From Ceratopteris richardii (Eukaryota; Streptophyta; Polypodiopsida; Polypodiales; Pteridaceae), in contig CM035423.1 of NCBI GenBank assembly GCA_020310875.1, positions 141,528,723 through 141,592,722 of the forward strand: a stretch of DNA of 64,000 bases, given 5' to 3'. Made by a program: the position numbers and the translations under genes. How positions within the stretch are numbered: the stretch's first letter is position 1; the number at the start of each line of letters is the position of its first letter. The notes under the pieces are model-generated. The model made no database searches. It worked only from the letters and a program-made list of their open reading frames with translations, and was not told the origin of the DNA. Of the stretch, positions 54,901 to 63,812 are shown in pieces.

Positions 54901-57900
54901 TAAACAAGTAAGCATCAGGAAGGTCATCTGATACTCCTTGTGGGGCTTCTCCCGATGTGAGCCTAGAGAGATGATCAGCTCTCAAATGAGTCCTACCTTT
55001 TCTTACCACAACCTCAAAGTCATATTCCATTAGCAAGAGAAACCATCTCACTAATCTTCCTGTATTGCATGGCTTGTTTACAAGATATAATAATGCCTGA
55101 TGATCAGTAAAAAATTTAAACTTATTTGCAAGCAAATAGTGTCTAAATTTCTTAACTGCATATACCATGCCTAAGCCTTCTCTCTCTGTAGTGGTGTAAT
55201 TCCGTTCAGCTGCATTCAATTGTCTACTGGCATAGGCAATTGGAAGATCCATATTACCTTCACCAGTAGGTTGTGCAAGCACACATCCAATAGCATAATT
55301 GGATGCATCCACATGAACATGGAATGGCTTATTCCAATCTGGTGTGGTCAAGATTGGTGCTGAACATAATCTTCGTTTAAGCTCTTGGAAGGAGTTCTCA
55401 CATTCATCCGTCCACTCAAAGTTTGTCAGAAGTCCGTACATGGGCTTTGCAATGACAGCATACATGTGTATAAATCGTCGGTAATAACCACAGTGCCCCA
55501 TGAAAGCTTGTACTTCCTTGACATTCTTTGGCCTAGGTAGCTCTGCTATGGCTCTCACTTTTTCTTCATCGGTAGATATGCCATTCTTTGACACTATGTG
55601 TCCTAGAATCTTGCCTTGCCTGACCATAAAAACGCACTTTTCTGGGTTCAGGCAGACTTGGTATTCTCTACATTTGTCAAAGATTTGTCTGAGTTCAGGA
55701 ATATGGGTTTGTCTAACATTGGAATGAGCACAGAGATCATCAACGTAGACTTCTAAACTCTTCCTCAGAAACTCCTTAAACACGTGGCACATCAGCCTCT
55801 GGAAGGTGGCTGGTGCATTGGTAAGCCCAAATGGCATTACTCTAAAAGCAAAAATGCCCCATTCTGTGGCAAAGGCTGTCTTGTGCTGATCCTCTGGAGC
55901 TATGGCTACTTGATTGTAGCCAGAAAATCCATCAAGGAAGCTGTACACTTCCTTGCCTGCCACTCTTTCTAAGAGATGTTCTGTGATGGGAAGCGGATAG
56001 TTATCTCGAATAGTGGCGGCATTAACCTTTTTCAAGTTAATGCACACACGCAGCTTGCCATTCTTCTTGGGCACCACTACGATGGGGGATACCCATTCAG
56101 TGTGCTCAATTTCATAGATAAATCCAGCTTCGACCAGTCTATCTATCTCTTCCTTGATCTTAGCAGCATAGTTATCGTTATATGTATAAGGCTTTTGCTT
56201 AGAGGGTTTGGCATCTGAGGTCATGGGGATGGTGTGTGAGCATATGTCGGGGTCAACACCTTTCAAATCCTTGTAACTCCAAGCGAATACATCTCTGTAT
56301 TCTCTTAGCAAGGTAATCAATTCGTGCTCTTCTTCTTCTGTCAGGTCATGACCTATATACGTGCATCTCTCCTCTCCTTCTTCTATGGCCACTACTATTT
56401 TCTTGGTGGTTTCTTTGTTATCATAGGCCTCTCCTGATTGTGCCTCTCGTTTAGGCATTCTTATCATGACTCTCCTGTCATCTATCTCATACTTCTTAAA
56501 ATTTTCTGGGACCTCAAACAAAGATTCTTCCTCTTCTGGTAAGGCTTCTCTCTTCTTTCGTTTCTTTCCTTCTTCCTTAGGGGTCATATGCGTTGCTAGT
56601 CTTACATCATTTGTAACCTCTCCATGCCTCTGGGGTTGAAATTCTATTTCATGGAAGTATTCTTCATCTGATGCAAATGGTGGGTCCATAATGATTGACT
56701 CTAGATCGGAGTCACTTGCATCCTCAAATGCATCAAGGCTAGGTTCGCATTCTTCTAGAACTGCCTCTCCCATGATTGGCTCTATGGAGAAGACTGAAAT
56801 ATCATAGCCATCCTCATCACAGTGAGGTGTCCATTGTTCTTCGTTGATGGCTACGTCCATTGTTGCTAAGATTTCTGCCCAACCGTGAGGTTCAAATTCT
56901 TCGTCTGGAAAAACTACAGGTGCATAGGCTGGGTCTTGGATTGATCTATGGGTTTCTTTCGCACCTACCTCTCTGGCTTTCTCTCTCTTCTCTTCTTCTA
57001 CTGCTACCTTGCACATCCATAAGTGGGTGTCTTCATGCATCCATGAGGATCCAGACCCTATGGAGTGCACCAATTCTGTGTCATCTTTAGCTCTATGGAT
57101 GGGATTCCATTGGATAGGAGGGACATCTCTGTGAGAATAATCTTTGAGATTGACTTTGGTCGTAACACCCAAGTGTTGCAAATACAAGGAGTTGGTTCCC
57201 CAATCCTGTACCACTTGCAATTGTCGCATAAATGGCCTTCCCAAAATCATCTCATAGGCATGATTTTTACTGAAGTCACAGATAGCAAAACTATGTTCAA
57301 ACTCGACACCACAAGTGGTGAGAGTTATTCCTTCTAGCAATCCTAGGGGTCTCTCTATGTGGCCATCGGCCATCTGCAATTTCATTCTCGTCGGCCTGAG
57401 TGCTGGCTTGCCCCAACGCTTCCATAAGGAGGTGGTGGCAATTGCAACTCCTGCACCTGAGTCCAAAATTGCCTTCGTGGTGTAGTCCTGATAGGTGATG
57501 GGAAGGTAGGTGTTCCCTTCTTCACCTTCACACATATCTCCTATCTTATCCAAGGGAATTTCCGGTACTGTCCTATGGGATCCTACCCGGGAACGAGGTT
57601 TTGCAGTTTCAGTTACTTGACTAGCTACATATTTCCGCGCGTTTGGTCTATCCTCAGACAGCTCTTCCAAAGTGAGATCGCGTTGCACCTTGGTGTTCGT
57701 TACTACCTCCGTGTTCCTCGGTATGACTGAGTCGTCGTTCCTTACCATGACTGTGGGTGCTCTCATACATGTGGACTTTGCTTCCCATGGGCCTGTGAAG
57801 TGGGGTAGCTCCTGTATGGAATTAGACTCAAAGTCCAATCTCTCGTGAGACTGAACACTCTCATGCTCCCCGTAAATAGATGGGATGTCTTGTGGGAATT

Positions 57901-60900
57901 GGTCGTGTGCATCGTCCACAAGTTCAAAAGGAGGGGCGACCTCGCTTTCGTTATCCCATTTGTCTTCTTGAATCTCTCGTAGGAAGTCTGGGGCAAACCG
58001 ATTCATAGAAGAAGAAGTGTCTGGCTCCGTAGAATTGGGCGCATAAGCAACCTGTGAAGGAGGGCTGATTCTATTGTTGGCTCTCTCCTCGTTCTCGCAA
58101 ATGACTGGAGCACAAGCTTCTTGGGGAGGATTACTTATTCTATTACTTTTCCGAACAGGCTCATACACTCCCTGAGAAGGAATGTAGGCAACCTGTGGAG
58201 GTACTTGAGCTGTCGAGGGAGGCTCATCTGCCTTTTGGGGGGGAAGATAAGCTTCTTGAGGAGGCCCACGGGCTTCCTGAAGAGGCTGGCTTATCCGTTC
58301 CCTTGCCCTTTCCTTTCTTTGAGGGGTAGGTTCCTTTTCTGGCTGTGCTATTGGCCTCTCTATTCTTTCTAAGGAGGGGAAGTTGTCCGGTTTAGGGGCA
58401 TTGGCCACATACACTTCTGATTGGGAATGATCCCTGTTTTTGCTTGCTTTTTCTTGGTCTTGGTTTTTTTCTTCCTTGTCAGATCTTGCAATTATCCTCT
58501 CTAACTTCTCTAGGAATCCATCCAAATGTAATTGCGTTTTAGCTGAACCCGAGTAATTGAAAAGGCGACTGGCTTCAAACATAGTCTGAGCCAGTGCGAC
58601 CATTTTCGCGCACAGTTTGGTTCTTTCTATCTCTAGGTCAGCTCTAGGATAGCACTTGTCATGATCCGTGACGTTTGGCCCTTCTTGGATTCTAGCCTGA
58701 TATGCCTTAAGCATCATGTCTATGTCTTCGGGAGTGGGATCAGCTAATACTGATCCTGTTTGGGGTGGTGGGTGGGTTACGTGGGGTGTCTTAGAGGGTG
58801 AAGGGGTGGAGGGTGATGGGGATGGTAGCTGTGGGAATGTGTGAGAGTGCGGTTGAGATGTGATCTCTATGATTTTAGCCTTGGTTTCTCGTAGACTCTC
58901 CTCAAGTTCACTCATCTTCTTTGCCCATTGCCTTTTCATGCGTTCGCGGCTATCTCTCCAAGCTCTTGTTCTCTTTTTATTTTGGCTCTCAGTATCGCTA
59001 GCATCTAGGCTCTTTTCCTGGCCTACCCCTTGGTTTTGCTGCAATGCCTGAGCTCGAGTGACTACCTGTACTGGTGCAGTGGAAGTGACACTTCCTGAGG
59101 AGTCTACCACTAACCCAACAACGTTGATAGGGGTGATTTTTGGCATGCTATTGGGGTTCTTAGGGCAATCTCGTAAGAGATGCTCTTTTCCGCAGTCTTG
59201 GCAAAAGCCTTGGATAGTCACGGACTGAGTTTGTGTAGGCGGAGGTAAGGGACAATCACGAATGAGGTGATCACCTTGGCATCTGTAGCACGGTCCTCTT
59301 GGGAATGGAGGTCTGACTTGCCTAGATTGAGGCCTAGGATTGGGATTTGCATACATGACGTTCGTGTAGTCTGACTCCCAACTAGGTTCGCTTGTCTCTT
59401 CGCTATAATAGGACTCACCATGCTCAGGAGACTGCATGTAGTAGGCCTGGGGGCTATCAACATGGGTAGAATCAAAGCTATGATCACTTGGGTCATTTTC
59501 AGAGATCAAGGGTGTTACTGGGACTATAGCTCTATTCAGGTTCTCTTCTGCAGCAGTATACTTTACCGGAATCACATTAGCTGGGGCTGGGGGTTGTTGT
59601 GCTAGCACAGGCTGAGGCCTTTGTTGGTTTTGATATTGAGGTTGGAAATTTTGTTGTGGCCTGCCATATGGTTGTGGAGGGTACTGGTTCTGGTATCTGC
59701 CTTGTTGGTAGTGCTGAGGGTAGGGTTGCCTAACAGCCTGCTTGTTGTATGGGCAATCTTGTGCGGTGTGGTTGGTGTATCTCCGTTCTATGGTGCAGTA
59801 CTGGCTACTAGGGTTTACTTGGGGTTGAGCCATAATAGGGCAGACATTCGCCATGTGGTCACCACCACATGTATAGCATCTTTTCACTGGGGCAAACCTT
59901 GGGATTTGTTTGCTAGTTACTCCTAATTTCTGGGCCACTTTCTCTGCGAGTTCCTCAATTGATGTGGATTGTGTGGAAGAGTGACTAGATGCACTGTCTG
60001 AATCTTTGTAAATTTTGGACAGCTCTAGCTCTTCTCCTAGGTTATCTTCAATGTCAATGCATATACGTACACACTCTTCTATAGTCCTAGGGTCTTTCAG
60101 ATACACGTAGGATCTCAATTTTGGACTCAGCAGTCCATCAAGGAATAAGGCTACTTGTTTAGCAGATGTGGGTAGCTCCGAAATAGGGCACCTTTCAAGA
60201 TATTGTCTAAATCTCCTTCCGGCCAATCTGACAGTCTCTTGGGGGGTCTGTTTGAAGCTGTGAATTAATGAGGATGTATTGTGTCTTATGCCACTCTTAG
60301 AGAACTCTACAATGAATGCCTCTAGGAGTTGATCTATGCTCCTGAACTGGCGCTCATCCAATGGCTGAAACCATGTAAGTGCCGTATTCCTAAGGGTTAG
60401 ACCGAAGGCATTGTACTGCGTGAATAGATCCTCAACTTGTTCAGCTCTCAAGACTTGCTTGAACTCCGCCACATGATCATAGGGATCTCCCGTGCCGTCA
60501 AAGTAATTCTTCATGGACTTAACTAGCTGTGTGGGTCTCAGAGTTCTTGTGTGTTCTCTAGGCCTCGGCAGAGGGAATCCATCTACATTTCTTTGGTTCC
60601 TGTGGGCTCTAAGCATCTCAGGTTCTACCCTATTCGTCTCCGTTCTCGTTCTCTCTTTGCCCACTGGATTGGCGAAGCTTACTTCTGGTCTATCTTTACT
60701 TCTATCTCTTTGCATACCATGAGCCTGGGATGTTCCAGCTCCATGGTGACCATAGGATACATTTGATCTTGAATGGGGGAAAATGAATTCGCCCTTCCAA
60801 GTGTAAGCATGCCTATCATTTTCTGTCACCACAAAGATCCTCTCCGAAGTGTGGTCTAAGTAGGTCACTCTACCTGGGCTATCCGGATCCTTAAACTCAT

Positions 60901-61549
60901 AGATCATGATTGTTCCTATATCAGTTGGGTGATCCGGTTTATACCTCCAAAAGGCTTCGTCCGTTTCTCGATTGAGAAGCAAATCTATGCACTTGTTATC
61001 TTGGGGGACCCACTCAGGCGTGATAATCCTAGTGAGAACTGATTTACCTCGAGGGGTTCTAGGTTCCGCACCCATGTTCCCTTGTTCCAGGTCACCTAAG
61101 TCCGCTTCTGAGATTACATTCCCAAAGTCATCTGTCCTATCAGGATGACTAGTGACTACATATATAGTTCCTTCTTTGTCCAGGTATGCACCATTTTCAA
61201 ACTTGACAGCTGGGTGTTCTAGTCCAATGGATTGATCAGGGTTTTTAATCTGGACCACAGATCTTCCTAAGCCGTCCTCATAGATGCTAGCACCTAATCG
61301 GTTGGTCCTCAGGTACTCCAGCTGTGTTTTGTAAGGGCCTTCTACCCTGTACAAGTAGGGCACACCTGAACTTCCCGTAGGTCTGTCCATGCCTTGAGAC
61401 ATTTCTGACTCACTGGTATCAGAGCTAGGGTAATGAGAGTGGCGACTCAACTGCTGGGCCCAAGACCTTGCAGTGTGATTGACACTAGCCTCTGAAGACC
61501 TAAGGCTTTGTCTCTCTCTTACTAGGTGTCGTCCTGATCTAAGGTTCAT
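51923..61549 (-). CDS. gag-pol polyprotein of element A, 3208 residues
   Basis: One continuous frame. Order by residue: N-terminal gag; capsid-like gag domain (about 335-505); three zinc knuckles of the form CX2CX3HX4C (about 557, 754, 783); coiled, proline-rich linker; first retropepsin (D1363 in L-D-S-G-A-G; I-L-G-R-P-F near 1435); acidic linker; reverse transcriptase (about 1775-2000; Y-V-D-D at 1935-1938); RNase H (D2081 to A-D-H-L-S-R near 2195); an H2C2 zinc module (about 2285-2325) and a second one (about 2410-2455); integrase core D2483, D2545, E2581 with D-x35-E spacing; a second retropepsin-like domain (D2858 in I-D-S-G-A-A; L-V-L-G-Q-D-W-I near 2927); and a basic tail with repeated W-V-P-K. 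There is no chromodomain. Gag and pol share one frame, so no frameshift is needed. The second protease-like domain and the doubled H2C2 are unusual. The start is the first ATG after the leader and matches the start of E. Confidence 0.95.
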   Translation of the reverse strand: MNLRSGRHLVRERQSLRSSEASVNHTARSWAQQLSRHSHYPSSDTSESEMSQGMDRPTGSSGVPYLYRVEGPYKTQLEYLRTNRLGASIYEDGLGRSVVQIKNPDQSIGLEHPAVKFENGAYLDKEGTIYVVTSHPDRTDDFGNVISEADLGDLEQGNMGAEPRTPRGKSVLTRIITPEWVPQDNKCIDLLLNRETDEAFWRYKPDHPTDIGTIMIYEFKDPDSPGRVTYLDHTSERIFVVTENDRHAYTWKGEFIFPHSRSNVSYGHHGAGTSQAHGMQRDRSKDRPEVSFANPVGKERTRTETNRVEPEMLRAHRNQRNVDGFPLPRPREHTRTLRPTQLVKSMKNYFDGTGDPYDHVAEFKQVLRAEQVEDLFTQYNAFGLTLRNTALTWFQPLDERQFRSIDQLLEAFIVEFSKSGIRHNTSSLIHSFKQTPQETVRLAGRRFRQYLERCPISELPTSAKQVALFLDGLLSPKLRSYVYLKDPRTIEECVRICIDIEDNLGEELELSKIYKDSDSASSHSSTQSTSIEELAEKVAQKLGVTSKQIPRFAPVKRCYTCGGDHMANVCPIMAQPQVNPSSQYCTIERRYTNHTAQDCPYNKQAVRQPYPQHYQQGRYQNQYPPQPYGRPQQNFQPQYQNQQRPQPVLAQQPPAPANVIPVKYTAAEENLNRAIVPVTPLISENDPSDHSFDSTHVDSPQAYYMQSPEHGESYYSEETSEPSWESDYTNVMYANPNPRPQSRQVRPPFPRGPCYRCQGDHLIRDCPLPPPTQTQSVTIQGFCQDCGKEHLLRDCPKNPNSMPKITPINVVGLVVDSSGSVTSTAPVQVVTRAQALQQNQGVGQEKSLDASDTESQNKKRTRAWRDSRERMKRQWAKKMSELEESLRETKAKIIEITSQPHSHTFPQLPSPSPSTPSPSKTPHVTHPPPQTGSVLADPTPEDIDMMLKAYQARIQEGPNVTDHDKCYPRADLEIERTKLCAKMVALAQTMFEASRLFNYSGSAKTQLHLDGFLEKLERIIARSDKEEKNQDQEKASKNRDHSQSEVYVANAPKPDNFPSLERIERPIAQPEKEPTPQRKERARERISQPLQEARGPPQEAYLPPQKADEPPSTAQVPPQVAYIPSQGVYEPVRKSNRISNPPQEACAPVICENEERANNRISPPSQVAYAPNSTEPDTSSSMNRFAPDFLREIQEDKWDNESEVAPPFELVDDAHDQFPQDIPSIYGEHESVQSHERLDFESNSIQELPHFTGPWEAKSTCMRAPTVMVRNDDSVIPRNTEVVTNTKVQRDLTLEELSEDRPNARKYVASQVTETAKPRSRVGSHRTVPEIPLDKIGDMCEGEEGNTYLPITYQDYTTKAILDSGAGVAIATTSLWKRWGKPALRPTRMKLQMADGHIERPLGLLEGITLTTCGVEFEHSFAICDFSKNHAYEMILGRPFMRQLQVVQDWGTNSLYLQHLGVTTKVNLKDYSHRDVPPIQWNPIHRAKDDTELVHSIGSGSSWMHEDTHLWMCKVAVEEEKREKAREVGAKETHRSIQDPAYAPVVFPDEEFEPHGWAEILATMDVAINEEQWTPHCDEDGYDISVFSIEPIMGEAVLEECEPSLDAFEDASDSDLESIIMDPPFASDEEYFHEIEFQPQRHGEVTNDVRLATHMTPKEEGKKRKKREALPEEEESLFEVPENFKKYEIDDRRVMIRMPKREAQSGEAYDNKETTKKIVVAIEEGEERCTYIGHDLTEEEEHELITLLREYRDVFAWSYKDLKGVDPDICSHTIPMTSDAKPSKQKPYTYNDNYAAKIKEEIDRLVEAGFIYEIEHTEWVSPIVVVPKKNGKLRVCINLKKVNAATIRDNYPLPITEHLLERVAGKEVYSFLDGFSGYNQVAIAPEDQHKTAFATEWGIFAFRVMPFGLTNAPATFQRLMCHVFKEFLRKSLEVYVDDLCAHSNVRQTHIPELRQIFDKCREYQVCLNPEKCVFMVRQGKILGHIVSKNGISTDEEKVRAIAELPRPKNVKEVQAFMGHCGYYRRFIHMYAVIAKPMYGLLTNFEWTDECENSFQELKRRLCSAPILTTPDWNKPFHVHVDASNYAIGCVLAQPTGEGNMDLPIAYASRQLNAAERNYTTTEREGLGMVYAVKKFRHYLLANKFKFFTDHQALLYLVNKPCNTGRLVRWFLLLMEYDFEVVVRKGRTHLRADHLSRLTSGEAPQGVSDDLPDAYLFNLEVVPQWAKPLVPVLTYGPNHPVVNTRNREVVKAQKYHIMAGSMYKHTDQGILDCCVEEDEYAKWLQLAHVGALEQHHSKQRTLQTLKRFGVHWPTMEADLQKLCKECPICSTKPPVEHATLYQVSIAPDWSEPLVSFLRTNTFPSDMTLARKRSLEQEALDYSLIGDNLYKRGKDGYLRLCVHESEYLKILETAHQGVAGGHFGPDRVIKAIMFAGFWWPTLHMDAHTYVKWCDVCQRTQYPIRKDEMPLKPMMGGRAFSKWGIDFVGPINPPAKGSHAEYIIVATDYLTKWVEVKATTKNDAQTTAKFLFENVFTRYGLPIELVSDRGTHFLNEVIENLLQEFLVIHKKSAPYHPQANGQAESTNKILCNVLTKLVNTKRSDWDKQLHHAVWAYRVAYKTVLQATPFQMVFGQNAVLPLDFLIPTLRVAREHEWTGHELSSRIFDLERLGETRLRAAAGIYAAKKRQKAYFDAHVKDKGLKAGDLVLVYTLKQHARKLEKRGYGPMIINRISTSGAVQLATLEGDVLPNYISGCRVKLYQEPLTEEMLSRLNTAKKRKEEEKRIREEAQAEALERIRRMKLRRQGRDQPGANDYADQGFPMAMCEVAGTSSHRIIDRRPFVTLDIGQGKSARTVRALIDSGAATSAVKLSYCQELQLTVNPVEAYLIGLGGVETPCMGEAELPLYIHDEAMTVKVLVCQDEDLTEPLVLGQDWIYDQAINLNLRSGLLQVWVNHSRVTVELDNGALKELGKAQTPGPSRGTHEDDHAVLVQNPVLQRNDICKKGVRDATELPSFPKARRRQQPKADHKQKKPSTTYVRDQKYLRSRMSQKLNQVWVRKGERPGAPPSTTRAKPLISNQQHDTNKKSVRNSSAKVKSIWVPKKSMKASPQSRQIWVPKACLRAQVVTPRPQPMQHNPFTSTTSIPSCSTLRNTPRPMSMHVITYKWVPKRPHSQTATPTQLSGVSTKQKAKPIHCIWQSKICDKPPDPDL

Positions 61550-63218
61550 ATGCCTAACGGATTAGCCCAATTTTTTTTTTCAGAGTACAATCTCGTTGCC
61601 GATCAGTTGGTATCAGTTACTTGATTCTTTTTAGTTATTCCCTGTGTTTAAAGTCTTATCTGTTATTACGTCGTTAGGAATACTTAAATGTTCTTCGCAC
61701 TTTCCGGTTGATCGTTCCACGTTAGGTTCTTTCCTTTACGTTGTCGACAGTACAGAGATTAAGTTTTTAGCTTGAACTTGAGTTTTTAGGTAGTCTTCAA
61801 CTTGATAGTGGCCTATCGTTGCCCTGACTTACTCCTACTTCTAATCGTTCTTAGCCTAAGCTAGGAATTGACGAAGAAGAGTTGAGAATATTCCGACCTT
61901 TCTTGCCGAACCTTGCTCTTTAGAGCTCGAGAAGTTGATTCTCAAGCGTGCGTAACACCCTTGCTTGGATACTCTCAGTTGCTTCTCAATAGGCCTGCAT
62001 AAATCCCAAGATTAGCTCCAAGTAGACCTTTCAATTGACAGACAATTTATTTTAGACACTTTTTTAATGACCCTTGTTCCCCCTTTTTTATTGCTAAAAA
62101 TTTCCTCTAGAGCTCCCTTGGTGTTTCTACCCTTCTGTGTGTCAACTTCCAAATATCCTATCTGAAAATCAACGCGTTATTCTTATAAAAAACAGTTGAG
62201 GGCGTGTAGTATATGTCACGAGCTTTCCGACAAGCCCTAGAGCTCAGAAAATGGATTTCATATGAAAAAGTTATGACCGTTCAGGGTTTAGAGGGTTACT
62301 AGACAAACAAATACTATCAAGGGTTTTAATGCATTTTCTAAGGCCTTTGTAAGTATATGAGTACATGAAAGTGCAAATATGCCCAAAATTTGGCCTAAAT
62401 TTCCAAAAATTCACTCCTTAATTTTTTTGCCGAAAATGCCTGTCTATCGCGATAGACGGTGTCTGTCGCGATAGACACAATCTATCGTGGGGGCTGTCTG
62501 TCGCGATAGACAGTGTCTGTCGCGATAGACAGTGTCTATCGTGAAATTCTGTCTGTCGTGAAATTCTGTCTGTCGCGATAGACGGTGTCTGTCGCGATAG
62601 ACGGTATCTGTCGCGGATTTCTGTCTGTCGCGATAGACGGTGTCTGTCGCGATAGACGCTGTCTGTCGTGAAATTCTGTCTGTCGCGATAGACGATGTCT
62701 GTCGCGATAGACAGTGTCTGTCGCGATAGACGGTGTCTGTCGCGATAGACTGAAAAAATGCAAATTTTTGAGAAACTTCTAGTGATCTAGAGTGCCCTCA
62801 AGGTGTATGTTACAGTGCTAAACATGCATTCACAAAATGTTAAGATTTTCTGTCTGTCGCGATAGACAGAGATTGTCGTCTCGGGACCTGTGCAGAGCCT
62901 GTCGTACCTGCGCACACTGCTGGGGATGATGGTACAGCAAAAAACCTGCAAAATAGCTCAAGAAACATGCAAAAACAGCGCATGCAAATTCGCTCTCTCG
63001 CTCTCTCTCACAAGCGAAATGAGGGAAATGAGGTGGAGATGGGGATATAGTCAAAACTGAAATTTTCGCGTTGATGGAGATGGACGTGGGAGATGGTGAT
63101 GATGATGATGAAGATGGTGAAGAAAGTAAAAGAAAACCGATGAGAGTGAAGAAAATACCTACAACTCCAACGCGTCAACTCTACGTCTTACCATCACACG
63201 CTCGTCCTCAAAGCTCGA
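61550..63218 (-). other. Leader of element A
   Basis: 1.67 kb of non-coding leader between primer site and gag. It holds the palindrome array (62441-62750), one outlying unit (62851-62866), and a donor-like GGTAAGA near the primer site. It is collinear in length with the leader of E once F is removed. No gene is seen. Confidence 0.8.
62441..62750 (-). repeat. Palindrome array in the leader of A
   Basis: About 17 units with spacing near 18 bp, mostly TGTCTGTCGCGATAGAC on the plus strand, plus variants with TCGTG or a lost right arm. Twelve carry the exact CGCGATAGAC half. The first unit is a perfect 16-bp palindrome, GTCTATCGCGATAGAC (62442-62457). Confidence 0.92.
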
Positions 63219-63236
63219 TCCCCGGCAACGGCGCCA
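63219..63236 (-). other. Primer-binding site, tRNA-Asp type (element A)
   Basis: TGGCGCCGTTGCCGGGGA on the minus strand, eight bases after the 5' LTR. The match to tRNA-Asp(GUC), as I recall it, continues a few bases further. Confidence 0.92.
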
Positions 63237-63244
63237 AAATTTGG

Positions 63245-63812
63245 TGTAGCTCAATGATGAGTAGCACCTCCTTTAATGTCAATCCGGGAAGACGTGAGGA
63301 TGGTATGAAGACCTCGAGCAAGTGGCGGCACGAGTGCGTGAGTGAGAAGCACACTAGCATGCACACACATACACACACACGCGCACACACGGCAAGACAA
63401 AGAGTGAGAATCAATGGAGCTTTTAGATTACTTTCACAAGCTCTTACAAGTTCGTTTCAATTACAATCTAACCTCAAAAATGAGCTCTCTAGCTCTTTTT
63501 ATAGTTTTTGACTAGCTTTTGGCCCTGTCCAGACCTAGTGTCCGGCCTAGTTAAAAATTAGGTTCCAGGGCTTATTTGAGGGCTCAAACGAAGTCTAACA
63601 ATTATGAAATTTGGTACGATGGTACTTCTAATACTCCTCAAGCTCGAGGACTCCTCGGCTTGCACAAAATGGAGTCTAATCTACCAAAAACGGGATTTAC
63701 AATGTTTGTGTAGTGATTAAAATCACTTGGGTTGTACATAATCTATGGGAAAAAATGATCTGGCCTTGTTGCCGTATTGTGCATGACTCCTTTATTGCTT
63801 TGTATGCCAACA
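63245..63812 (-). repeat. 5' LTR of element A
   Basis: 568 bp, one visible difference from the 3' LTR, in the CA-rich tract. TATA-like element at 63495-63504 on the element strand. Confidence 0.97.

Larger units (their letters stand above)
46886..63812 (-). mobile_element. Element A: very large, whole-looking Ty3/gypsy element
   Basis: 16,927 bp on the minus strand. It has 568-bp LTRs with one visible difference, a GGAGA target duplication on both sides, a tRNA-Asp primer site, a 1.7-kb leader with a palindrome array, one gag-pol frame, a second long frame after pol, and a polypurine tract. I see no break in either frame, so it looks whole and very recent. The primer type, the absence of a chromodomain and an ORF after pol resemble the Athila/Tat side of plant Ty3/gypsy elements; only one RNase H is seen, unlike Tat/Ogre. 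Its host site is copy 2 of the 1.01-kb direct repeat. Confidence 0.95.

Noticed and set aside
54000-55300. Second RNase H as in Tat/Ogre elements
   Set aside because: Between RNase H and integrase I find the two H2C2 modules and linkers, but no second set of RNase H motifs.
62441-62750. CRISPR array
   Set aside because: Units are short palindromes with irregular spacing and no uniform spacers, inside the leader of a plant retrotransposon.
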